NCBI GenBank assembly: GCA_964511185.1
Contig: CAZEDU010000200.1
Span: 1-5,258, forward strand
Length of the DNA: 5,258 nucleotides
Reading direction: 5' to 3'
From: CAZEDU01 sp964511185
GTDB lineage: Bacteria; Myxococcota; Myxococcia; Myxococcales; Myxococcaceae
Below, in pieces: positions 1-4,558 of this stretch (position 1 is its first letter; each line of letters starts with the position of its first letter). A program made the position numbers and the translations under genes. Below the pieces are notes generated by a model that saw only the letters and a list, made by a program, of their open reading frames with translations, searched no databases and was not told the origin of the DNA.

Positions 1-463
1 CCACAAGGAGCTGATTCAGGAGGTTCGGGCGGCGGGCGCGCGCATTCGGCACATCGAAGACGGCGACGTGGCCGGCGCGATCAGCACCTGCTTCGAGGAG
101 ACGGGCGTGGACGTGCTGATGGGGACCGGCGGCGCGCCCGAAGGCGTGATCGCCGCCGCGGCGCTGCGCTCGGTGGGCGGCGACATGCAGGGCCGGCTCA
201 AGCCGCGCAACCAAGGCGAGATCGACCGCTGCAAGCGCATGGGCATCACCGACATGAACCGCATCTACAACGCCGAGGAGCTGGCGCGCGGCGAGGTGAT
301 GTTCGCGGCGACGGGCGTGACGACCGGCGACTTCTTAAAAGGCGTTCGCTTCTTCGGCGGCGGCGCCGAGACCTTCTCGGTGGTGATGCGCTCGAAGACC
401 GGGACGGTGCGTTACATCCAGTCGACGCACAAGTTCGATCAGAAGCCGAACATCAACTGGTAG
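1..463 (+). CDS. glpX: Fructose-1,6-bisphosphatase class II (GlpX), 3' part
   Basis: This is the C-terminal 153 residues of a class II fructose-1,6-bisphosphatase; the 5' part lies outside the window and the reading frame begins at base 2. The enzyme hydrolyses fructose-1,6-bisphosphate to fructose-6-phosphate and phosphate in the cytoplasm, a metal-dependent step of gluconeogenesis. Visible family signatures are EDGDVAGAI near the edge, the glycine-rich GTGGAPEGV stretch (bases 122-145, with the conserved Glu that I recall as a metal ligand in GlpX), GDMQGRLKPRN, RCKRMGI, FAATGVTTGD and the closing TVRYIQSTHKFD. E. coli GlpX is about 336 residues, so a little under half is present here. It ends in TAG at 461-463, 35 bases before the next gene on the same strand, so co-transcription is plausible. 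No terminator is visible in that gap. Identification is confident; the missing N-terminal half cannot be checked. Confidence 0.93.
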   Translation, partial: HKELIQEVRAAGARIRHIEDGDVAGAISTCFEETGVDVLMGTGGAPEGVIAAAALRSVGGDMQGRLKPRNQGEIDRCKRMGITDMNRIYNAEELARGEVMFAATGVTTGDFLKGVRFFGGGAETFSVVMRSKTGTVRYIQSTHKFDQKPNINW

Positions 464-498
464 CTCAACCCTCTCTCCTTCGACACGAGCCTTCGACC

Positions 499-921
499 AT
501 GCCAGGCGCCACGCGATCCATCGTCATCCACGCTCCACCCGAGAAGGTCTTCTCGGTGATCACCCACTACGAGTCGTATGCGCAGTTCCTCCCCGAGGTC
601 CGGAAGGTCTCGGTGAGCGGGCGCAGCGGCAGCGAGGTCGACGTTCACTACGAAGTCGATGTGATCAAGACGATTCGCTACACGCTGCACATGAAGGAGC
701 AGGCGCCGAACCGCGTGGAGTGGTCCTTCGTGAAAGGCGAGATGATGAAGGACAACAAAGGCCACTGGCTGCTCGAGCAGGTACCCGAGGGCACGAGAGC
801 GACCTACCAGATCGAGATGGCGCTCGGGGCCTTGGTGCCAAAAACCGTCGTGAATGCGCTGGTCGACAACCAACTCCCCAAGATGTTGGAAGCCTTCAAG
901 AAACGCGTCGAGTCGACCTGA
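499..921 (+). CDS. SRPBCC / RatA-like (polyketide cyclase, COQ10-type) protein
   Basis: This is a 140-residue protein of the START/SRPBCC helix-grip fold (Pfam Polyketide_cyc / COQ10-like). The N-terminal TRSIVIHAPPEKVFSVITHY (residues 5-24) is the typical first strand and helix, followed by ESYAQFLPEV (25-34), which matches the YxxYxxFLP hallmark shared by E. coli RatA and COQ10. Alternating strands run from about 36 to 110, and a long C-terminal amphipathic helix (VVNALVDNQLPKMLEAFKKR, 117-136) closes the lipid-binding groove. No signal peptide or membrane segment is seen. COQ10 binds ubiquinone and RatA has been described as affecting 70S ribosome assembly, but this branch has no assigned substrate and I infer none. 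The ATG at 499 matches the family's usual N-terminus; there is no clear Shine-Dalgarno before it, which suggests translation following glpX. No RatB-like partner is adjacent, so a toxin-antitoxin role is not supported. Confidence 0.85.
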   Translation: MPGATRSIVIHAPPEKVFSVITHYESYAQFLPEVRKVSVSGRSGSEVDVHYEVDVIKTIRYTLHMKEQAPNRVEWSFVKGEMMKDNKGHWLLEQVPEGTRATYQIEMALGALVPKTVVNALVDNQLPKMLEAFKKRVEST

Positions 922-965
922 TCAGCCGGAAATCCGACGGTTGCGGTGGCGCCCGCGCGCGCACC

Positions 966-993
966 TTGCTGCGTGTTTTCGCTGGGCTACAAT
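966..993 (+). promoter_or_regulatory. Predicted sigma-70-type promoter for the small-protein transcript
   Basis: TTGCTG at 966-971 and TACAAT at 988-993 are separated by 16 bases. The -10 hexamer matches TATAAT at five of six positions and the -35 keeps the TTG. It is the most AT-rich spot of this intergenic stretch and points towards the gene at 1200. The expected start of transcription is near 1000, which gives a leader of about 200 bases. The call rests only on sequence resemblance. Confidence 0.55.
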
Positions 994-1139
994 CTACGCA
1001 ACACGTCGCCAAAATCTGCGTCAATCAGGTCATAGGCGCGTGGTTGGGACCCCCCGGACGCTCGTCGTAACCGAGTGAAACCTGGGGAGTCGGGGTGGCG
1101 GGCCCGCGAGGTACCTGGGTTGCAGGAGGAACAAACCAG

Positions 1140-1184
1140 GTGGGGCGGGTCGTTGGGCGTGCAGCGAGGTGCTTGGCGCCTTAA
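1140..1184 (+). CDS. Possible 14-residue leader peptide
   Basis: A GTG at 1140 opens a 14-codon frame reading MGRVVGRAARCLAP and stopping with TAA at 1182-1184. A perfect AGGAGG lies at 1124-1129, ten bases before the GTG. The stop codon overlaps the Shine-Dalgarno (1183-1190) of the next gene, the arrangement expected for translational coupling or a leader-peptide switch. The AGGAGG is in the loop of a predicted hairpin, while part of the GTG is in its stem. Three of 14 residues are Arg and one is Cys, with no run of a single amino acid of the classic attenuator kind. A frame this short is expected often by chance in GC-rich DNA, so this is a candidate only. Confidence 0.25.
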   Translation: MGRVVGRAARCLAP

Positions 1185-1190
1185 AGGAGA
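1183..1190 (+). promoter_or_regulatory. Ribosome binding site of the 60-residue protein
   Basis: AAAGGAGA ends nine bases before the ATG at 1200 and fixes that start. It is one of the clearest Shine-Dalgarno sequences of the window and overlaps the stop of the possible leader peptide. Confidence 0.75.
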
Positions 1191-1199
1191 CCGGTAGAA

Positions 1200-1382
1200 A
1201 TGCTCGATGCCTTCATCATCGAAGAGATCAAGCGCCGCGAGCGGGCTCGTCAGGAAAAAGAGCGCCCGGTCGTGGAGCTGCCGGTTCCCGACGAGCGCGA
1301 GGATCGACCGAAGCGCCGCTCTGACACCGAAGACGAAGAGAAACCTCAGCGCGGCGTGGTGGTGATCGATCTCTCGGTTTGA
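1200..1382 (+). CDS. Small, highly charged conserved-looking protein of unknown function
   Basis: This is a 60-residue protein with three parts. The N-terminal segment MLDAFIIEEIKRRERARQEK is predicted helical and amphipathic, with a short hydrophobic face (L2, A4-I7, I10) before a charged stretch. The middle (residues 23-51) is Pro- and charge-rich and probably disordered. The last segment, GVVVIDLSV, looks like a lone beta strand. About 31 of 60 residues are charged (17 acidic, 14 basic). There is no signal peptide, Cys or metal motif. I recall similar small proteins in myxobacterial genomes with the same MLDAFII-type beginning and a VVVIDL-type end, but cannot confirm this here. Hydrophobic ends joined by a charged linker suggest a short adaptor that docks on partner proteins; that is inference. 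It has its own predicted promoter, a strong ribosome binding site and its own terminator, so it appears to be a single-gene unit. No function is assigned. Confidence 0.8.
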   Translation: MLDAFIIEEIKRRERARQEKERPVVELPVPDEREDRPKRRSDTEDEEKPQRGVVVIDLSV

Positions 1383-1387
1383 GAGGA

Positions 1388-1420
1388 GGGACAGTCCTCG
1401 TCAGGACGGTCCCCCTTTCC
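1388..1420 (+). terminator. Hairpin terminator between convergent genes
   Basis: GGGAC (1388-1392) pairs with GTCCC (1409-1413) and GTCCT (1394-1398) with AGGAC (1403-1407), with a single A/G mismatch between the two blocks and a four-base CGTC loop: ten pairs in all. It starts five bases after the stop of the 60-residue gene and ends 13 bases before the stop codon of the opposing dehydrogenase gene. The following CCCTTTCC is a poor U-tract, so termination may rely on the very stable stem. Its position between two convergent genes fits use from both sides, although the minus-strand side also lacks a good U-run. Confidence 0.7.
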
Positions 1421-1426
1421 CGTTCG

Positions 1427-2308
1427 TTAGCCGAGCGTCGGAGGCTTCGCTTCGCCCCAGCCCTGGCTGATCTTGCTCCAAGCTTCCTTCAGCTCCTGCG
1501 GCGTCCACATGCCCTTCTTCGGATCTTTGTCGACGCCTTCGGTCTGATCCATCCGGTACAGGAACACCTTCGGCCCGAAGACGCCGACGATCTGGCCGCT
1601 GAGGTCGGCGGCGAGATCCGACGCGAGGAAGAGCACCACTGGGCTGATGAACTGAGGGCCGACGTTCTCCGCGCCGATGCCCTTCATCATGGGGATGTCT
1701 TCGGTCATGCGGGTGAGCGCGATGGGCGCGATGGCGTTCACCGTCACGCCCATCTTCGCGAACTCGATCGCGCAGGTGCGGGTGAGCCCGTAGATGCCCG
1801 CCTTCGCCGCCGAGTAGTTGCCCTGCCCGAAGTTGCCGATGAGGCCGGACATCGAGGTGGTGTTGACGATGCGGCCGCCCTTGCCCTGCACCTTGAACTG
1901 CCGCGCGAACACCTGCGAGCAGTAGAAGGTGCCCTTCAGGTGCACGCTCTGCACCAGGTCCCAGTCGCTGTCGCTCATGTTGAGGAACGAGCGGTCGCGG
2001 AGGATGCCGGCGTTGTTCACCAGAACGTCGACCTTGCCGTACTTGGACAGCGCGGTCCAAAGGACGGCGTCGGCGCCTTCGCGCGTGGCGACCGAGTCGT
2101 AGTTGGCGACGGCGTCACCGCCGGCGGCCTTGATCTCCTTCACCACCGCGTCGGCCGCGTCGGAGCCCTTGCCACCGCCGGCGCGATCTCCGCCCAGGTC
2201 GTTCACCACGACTTTGGCGCCTTCCTTGGCGAACGCCAGCGCATGCGAGCGGCCGATGCCGGCGCCGGCGCCGGTGATCACCACGACTTTCCCGTCGAAC
2301 AGACCCAT
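1427..2308 (-). CDS. SDR-family (3R)-hydroxyacyl-CoA dehydrogenase-like oxidoreductase
   Basis: This is a 293-residue classical short-chain dehydrogenase. The cofactor loop TGAGAGIG is at 12-19, D37 at the end of the second strand (VVVNDLGG) predicts NAD+ preference, NNAG is at 98-101, and the catalytic residues are S152, Y165 and K169 (S-x12-YSAAK). The pattern VVNDLGG ... GKGSDAADAVVKEI ... GGDAVANYDSV ... NNAGILRDRSF ... GNFGQGNYSAAK closely follows the dehydrogenase domain of peroxisomal multifunctional enzyme type 2 (HSD17B4), which oxidises (3R)-hydroxyacyl-CoA in beta-oxidation. The substrate here is therefore probably a CoA thioester or a related hydroxyacyl compound, by inference. 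The hydratase and sterol-carrier domains of the eukaryotic enzyme are absent, and no hydratase gene is in view. Residues after about 250 form an extra tail (LYRMDQTEGVDKDPKKG, then a short helix) beyond the usual 250-residue SDR core. The ATG at 2308 is set by a strong GGAGGT. It is the last gene of the minus-strand cluster, 57 bases after the preceding one. Confidence 0.9.
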   Translation of the reverse strand: MGLFDGKVVVITGAGAGIGRSHALAFAKEGAKVVVNDLGGDRAGGGKGSDAADAVVKEIKAAGGDAVANYDSVATREGADAVLWTALSKYGKVDVLVNNAGILRDRSFLNMSDSDWDLVQSVHLKGTFYCSQVFARQFKVQGKGGRIVNTTSMSGLIGNFGQGNYSAAKAGIYGLTRTCAIEFAKMGVTVNAIAPIALTRMTEDIPMMKGIGAENVGPQFISPVVLFLASDLAADLSGQIVGVFGPKVFLYRMDQTEGVDKDPKKGMWTPQELKEAWSKISQGWGEAKPPTLG

Positions 2309-2315
2309 TTTCCGT

Positions 2316-2321
2316 ACCTCC
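2316..2321 (-). promoter_or_regulatory. Ribosome binding site of the dehydrogenase gene
   Basis: A perfect GGAGGT on the minus strand lies seven bases before the ATG ending at 2306. It is stronger than anything seen before the preceding gene in the cluster, so the dehydrogenase may be translated independently. Confidence 0.8.
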
Positions 2322-2365
2322 GAAGATGATGAGGCGCGGGACCATAGTCGAATCGGGTGCGTCGG

Positions 2366-3421
2366 TCAGTCCTCGAGGCGCTTGAGCAGCGCCCGCGGGT
2401 GGTGCTCGCCGAGCCGCGGCGCCTCGAGCACAGGGCCCTGCCACCGTCGGGGGATCGCCTCTTCTCCCTGCCACGCGCCGAAGAGCGCGCCCACCACCGC
2501 CCCGTGAACGTCGCTCGCGCCGCCCCGGTTGGCGACGTCGATGAGGGCGGCCTTGAGGCTGCCGGCGTGCAGGAGCTCCCAGTAGGCGAGGCGGAAGGCG
2601 ACCCGCACCGGGCTGGGCTGGGCGTGCAGGTGCAGCTCGGGGCCATAGAGCATCGGGTCGTCGTCTCGGGCGGCCGCGAGGTCGGCCTTGAGCTGCTCGA
2701 GCGCGTCTTGCGTGGGGAGGACGTCGGCCTGCGAGCGCTTGGCGAGCTCGGCCGCGGCGAGCGCGAGGTCCGTCTGCGCCGCCTCCCACAGCGTCTCGGC
2801 GGTCGCGACGCCGGCCTTCTCGATGGCGGCGGCGAGCGAGCCGTTCAGCGCGGCGCACGCGAGCTGGCAGCGCGGGTCGTAGTGCGTCAGCGCGCAGTCG
2901 TCGAGCGCGGTGGCGATGCGCTCGTCGGGCCGGGAGGAGAGGAAGACCCCGACGGGGGAGGTGCGCGCGAGCACCGCGCTGCCGTTCATTCGGCGCGAGC
3001 TCTGCATCCACTGCTCGCGGCCGACTCGGGTGTGGTGCACCCCCGAGGCGATGGCCTCGAGCGCGATCTTGGTCTGCTCGTCCAGGTCGACCGCTTGGGG
3101 CAGCCACGCCTGGTACGCCTTCACGAGCAGCGGGAGCGAGAAGCCCTCTTCCCGTCGCAGTTGGGCGGCCAGGGAGCAGGCCATCTGCACGGGCGCGTTG
3201 ATCTGCCCCGGCGCCAGCAGCGGTGGGCTGCCGCGCAGCTCGGTGTGTGTGCCGTCGGCGAGCGTGGGGAACTGCGGCGCAGGCAGGCGCTTGGCGCGGT
3301 GGGTGATGCCGAGCGCGTTGCCGACGCACAGACCGAGCAGGGCGCCGCGGCGGCGATCGGCTTGAGTCTCCGGGTCGATCGGCGCGGGGCCCTTGAGGTG
3401 CCGTGGCGGCGGGCGCTTCAG
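2366..3421 (-). CDS. ADP-ribosylglycohydrolase-fold protein with degenerate metal site
   Basis: This is an intact frame of about 351 residues in the ADP-ribosylglycohydrolase (DraG/ARH) family. Family landmarks in order, counted from the CTG at 3421: RRRGALLGLCVGNALG (23-38, family RxxGallGlavGDALG), GQINAPVQMA (72-81, family xxTDDTqMa), MNGSAVLARTSPVG (family GNGsaMRaaPlG), LTHYDPRCQLACAALNGSLAAAIE (family lTHxdprA), and GGASDVHGAVVGALFGAW followed by GEEAIPRRW (300-326, family GGDTDTnaaiaGal.Ga and GeeaIPerW). The family removes ADP-ribose from proteins or small molecules using two Mg ions held by the TDD and DxD residues. Here those acids read NAP and A-S-D, and GDALG reads GNALG, so only one of them (D304) remains. 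It is probably not a classical hydrolase. The start is uncertain: there is no ATG near the domain start. A CTG overlapping the upstream stop (CTGA), with AGAGG seven bases before it, fits best; a GTG at 3499 would give 377 residues and a longer overlap. Confidence 0.82.
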   Translation of the reverse strand: MKRPPPRHLKGPAPIDPETQADRRRGALLGLCVGNALGITHRAKRLPAPQFPTLADGTHTELRGSPPLLAPGQINAPVQMACSLAAQLRREEGFSLPLLVKAYQAWLPQAVDLDEQTKIALEAIASGVHHTRVGREQWMQSSRRMNGSAVLARTSPVGVFLSSRPDERIATALDDCALTHYDPRCQLACAALNGSLAAAIEKAGVATAETLWEAAQTDLALAAAELAKRSQADVLPTQDALEQLKADLAAARDDDPMLYGPELHLHAQPSPVRVAFRLAYWELLHAGSLKAALIDVANRGGASDVHGAVVGALFGAWQGEEAIPRRWQGPVLEAPRLGEHHPRALLKRLED

Positions 3422-4482
3422 AAGATGACCTCTTCGGTGTCGGCGCGGCTGCCGTGCCAGCGCATGAGCTTCGAGCGCGGCCGGCCCGAGTCGTCCCACT
3501 CCACCAGGCCGTAGTGCAAGGCGAGCTGCTGGCCCAGGTTCGCGAGCCTTAAGTTCACCATCGGCACCCAGCTGCCGGTGTTCACGTAGATTTTCTCGCG
3601 CGGGTAGGTGCGGACCATCTCGCAGTGCGTGTGGCCCATGAAGACCGCGTTGACGCCGGGGGTCTGCAGGATGCGCTTGGCGAAGAGGTCGAGCGCCTCG
3701 AAGAACTTCACCTCGGTGCGCAGGAACTTGGAGAGCTTGTCGAAGGGNNNNNNNNNNCCGTAGTAGAGCGCGGTCGTCGCGAAGAGCTTCAGCGTGAAGC
3801 GGGTGTCGAACACCATGCCGCCGGCGAACAGGGGCCAGAACGGCATCACCTTGTCGAGGTAGGGGCGCTCCTCGATCAGCCGCGTGACGACCTGGAGGAT
3901 GAAGAGGCTGCCCCAAGGCAGGTTGAGGATCGGCTCGCGCTGCCCGCGCGTGAGGAACAGCTTCTTGAAGTCCATCGCGTGGATGACTTCGAACTGGTGG
4001 CCGTGGTGGAACTGCACGCCGCCGTCGAGCTCGAAGTAGGGCGTCTCGGACACGAAGTGGACCCGCTCGTGGTGCTCCTGCCCCGTGAGCGCGCGGCAGA
4101 ACAGCCGCTGAACGCCGGGGAAGAAAAACTCCATGTCGTGGTTGCCCGGCTGGAAGTGCACGTGGTTCTTCGGGCGGGCGAGCAGCTGGGTGATCGCCTT
4201 CATCACCACCGGGTGGCCCTTGAGGCACTGCTCGACCTTGAGCAGCGCGAGGCGCTCGGTGATCTCCTCCGGGAACTTGCCGTTCACCGGGACCTTGAGC
4301 AGGTCGAAGATGTCGCCGTTGAGCACCAGGTGGACTTCGGCGTTCTCGTACGGCCCGGTGCTGTAGCGCTCGAGCAGCTGGGCGAAGCGGGCGTCCTCCC
4401 GGAAGTCGTCGTAGAGGTTGAGTTGCCCTTTGCGGTGGCCGCTGCCGATGTGCAAGTCGGAGAGGACGATGGCCAGCTTCAC
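3418..4482 (-). CDS. Calcineurin-like metallophosphoesterase, distantly LpxH-like
   Basis: This is a cytosolic-type phosphoesterase of 354 residues (about four of them unknown) with the full dinuclear-metal motif set: SDLHIG (D9, H11), NGDIFD (D57), GNHD (N114, H115), HHGHQFE (H160, H162) and GHTH (H284, H286), followed by the usual NTGSW strand. These are the metal and phosphate ligands of the Pfam Metallophos family. The order and spacing recall UDP-2,3-diacylglucosamine hydrolase (LpxH, about 240 residues) and its relatives, but this protein carries an extra largely helical insert of roughly 90 residues (about 165-255) that may form a membrane-associated or substrate-binding cap. The substrate is unknown. 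The start is a GTG, with an in-frame TAA seven codons upstream and a GGAGGT 14 bases before it. It is the first gene of the minus-strand cluster, divergent from eno, and its stop overlaps the most likely start of the next gene. Ten unresolved bases interrupt it at residues 242-245. Confidence 0.9.
   Translation of the reverse strand: MKLAIVLSDLHIGSGHRKGQLNLYDDFREDARFAQLLERYSTGPYENAEVHLVLNGDIFDLLKVPVNGKFPEEITERLALLKVEQCLKGHPVVMKAITQLLARPKNHVHFQPGNHDMEFFFPGVQRLFCRALTGQEHHERVHFVSETPYFELDGGVQFHHGHQFEVIHAMDFKKLFLTRGQREPILNLPWGSLFILQVVTRLIEERPYLDKVMPFWPLFAGGMVFDTRFTLKLFATTALYYXXXXPFDKLSKFLRTEVKFFEALDLFAKRILQTPGVNAVFMGHTHCEMVRTYPREKIYVNTGSWVPMVNLRLANLGQQLALHYGLVEWDDSGRPRSKLMRWHGSRADTEEVIF
3748..3757. 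other. Run of ten N (assembly gap or unresolved bases)
   Basis: Ten consecutive N lie inside the metallophosphoesterase gene. The coding frame is the same on both sides (LFATTALYY before, PFDKLSKFL after). Either the run has its true length or the missing length differs from ten by a multiple of three. It falls in the non-catalytic helical insert, so the functional call is unaffected. Confidence 0.97.
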
Positions 4483-4496
4483 GATGTCGACAGCTT

Positions 4497-4502
4497 ACCT
4501 CC
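4497..4502 (-). promoter_or_regulatory. Ribosome binding site of the metallophosphoesterase gene
   Basis: GGAGGT on the minus strand lies 14 bases upstream of the GTG start, longer than the usual 5-10. The stop TAA within this site in the same frame excludes any earlier start. The wide spacing and GTG suggest modest translation. Confidence 0.55.
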
Positions 4503-4519
4503 AACTCGATTCGGCAGCC

Positions 4520-4548
4520 TTGCGGCACCCTCGAGCGGCCGCTACAAC
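4520..4548 (+). promoter_or_regulatory. Predicted promoter of eno
   Basis: TTGCGG (4520-4525) and TACAAC (4543-4548) are separated by 17 bases. The -10 ends only ten bases before the enolase ATG, so transcription should start between about 4555 and the A of the start codon. It resembles the promoter predicted at 966-993 (TTGCTG / TACAAT), which supports both. It lies in the 76-base divergent gap shared with the metallophosphoesterase gene; I could not find a convincing promoter for the opposite direction. Confidence 0.5.
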
Positions 4549-4555
4549 CGGCCGC
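4535..4555. repeat. Inverted repeat just before the eno start
   Basis: GCGGCCG (4535-4541) and CGGCCGC (4549-4555) form a perfect seven-base inverted repeat around a seven-base centre, CTACAAC, which contains the predicted -10 element. Three bases separate it from the ATG. As DNA it could be an operator placed over the -10. As RNA it would form only if transcription began further upstream. It could also be a chance product of GC-rich sequence. Confidence 0.45.
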
Positions 4556-4558
4556 CTT

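Larger units (their letters stand above)
1000..1199 (+). promoter_or_regulatory. Long structured 5' leader with two strong predicted hairpins
   Basis: The stretch between the predicted promoter and the small-protein gene holds two compound hairpins. Hairpin A spans 1048-1091: 1048-1057 pairs with 1082-1091, with one C/A mismatch and one G-U pair. It is topped by a six-pair stem, 1059-1064 with 1072-1077, around a seven-base loop. Hairpin B spans 1101-1151: GGCCCGC (1101-1107) pairs with GCGGGTC (1145-1151), then after an internal loop ACCTGG (1113-1118) pairs with CCAGGT (1136-1141). This leaves a 17-base loop that displays AGGAGG at 1124-1129. The palindrome GCGGGCCCGC at 1098-1107 overlaps the foot of B. 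I do not recognise a known riboswitch, SRP RNA, tmRNA, RNase P or 6S RNA. It could be a cis-regulatory leader or a separate small RNA. Pairings were found by eye, without energy calculation. Confidence 0.45.

Noticed and set aside
439..873. A 144-codon minus-strand frame opposite the SRPBCC gene
   Set aside because: It lies antisense to a recognisable family member, has no ribosome binding site and shows no recognisable fold.
499..921. A RatA-RatB toxin-antitoxin module
   Set aside because: Only the SRPBCC protein is present. No RatB-like small gene is next to it, and many SRPBCC proteins of this length have nothing to do with toxins.
945..965. Hairpin GGTG-G-CGC / GCG-CACC after the SRPBCC gene as a terminator
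   Set aside because: The stem is short with a bulge and there is no U-run directly after it; it runs into the predicted -35 element. It may help end transcription but the evidence is too weak to annotate.
1379..2329. A 316-codon plus-strand frame opposite the dehydrogenase gene
   Set aside because: Its translation is rich in His, Arg, Ala and Val with no domain, while the opposite strand encodes a full SDR with all catalytic motifs. It is an antisense shadow.
2357..3514. A 385-codon plus-strand frame opposite the glycohydrolase-like gene
   Set aside because: Its composition (Arg, Gly, Glu, Val, Leu repeats) is that of GC-rich antisense sequence, and the minus strand carries the family motifs.
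4530..4542. Adjacent CTCGAG and GCGGCCGC, resembling an XhoI-NotI cloning linker and so possible vector contamination
   Set aside because: Both flanking genes continue intact with matching composition and there is no further vector sequence. Such sites arise readily in GC-rich DNA, and here they form part of a symmetric repeat around the predicted -10.
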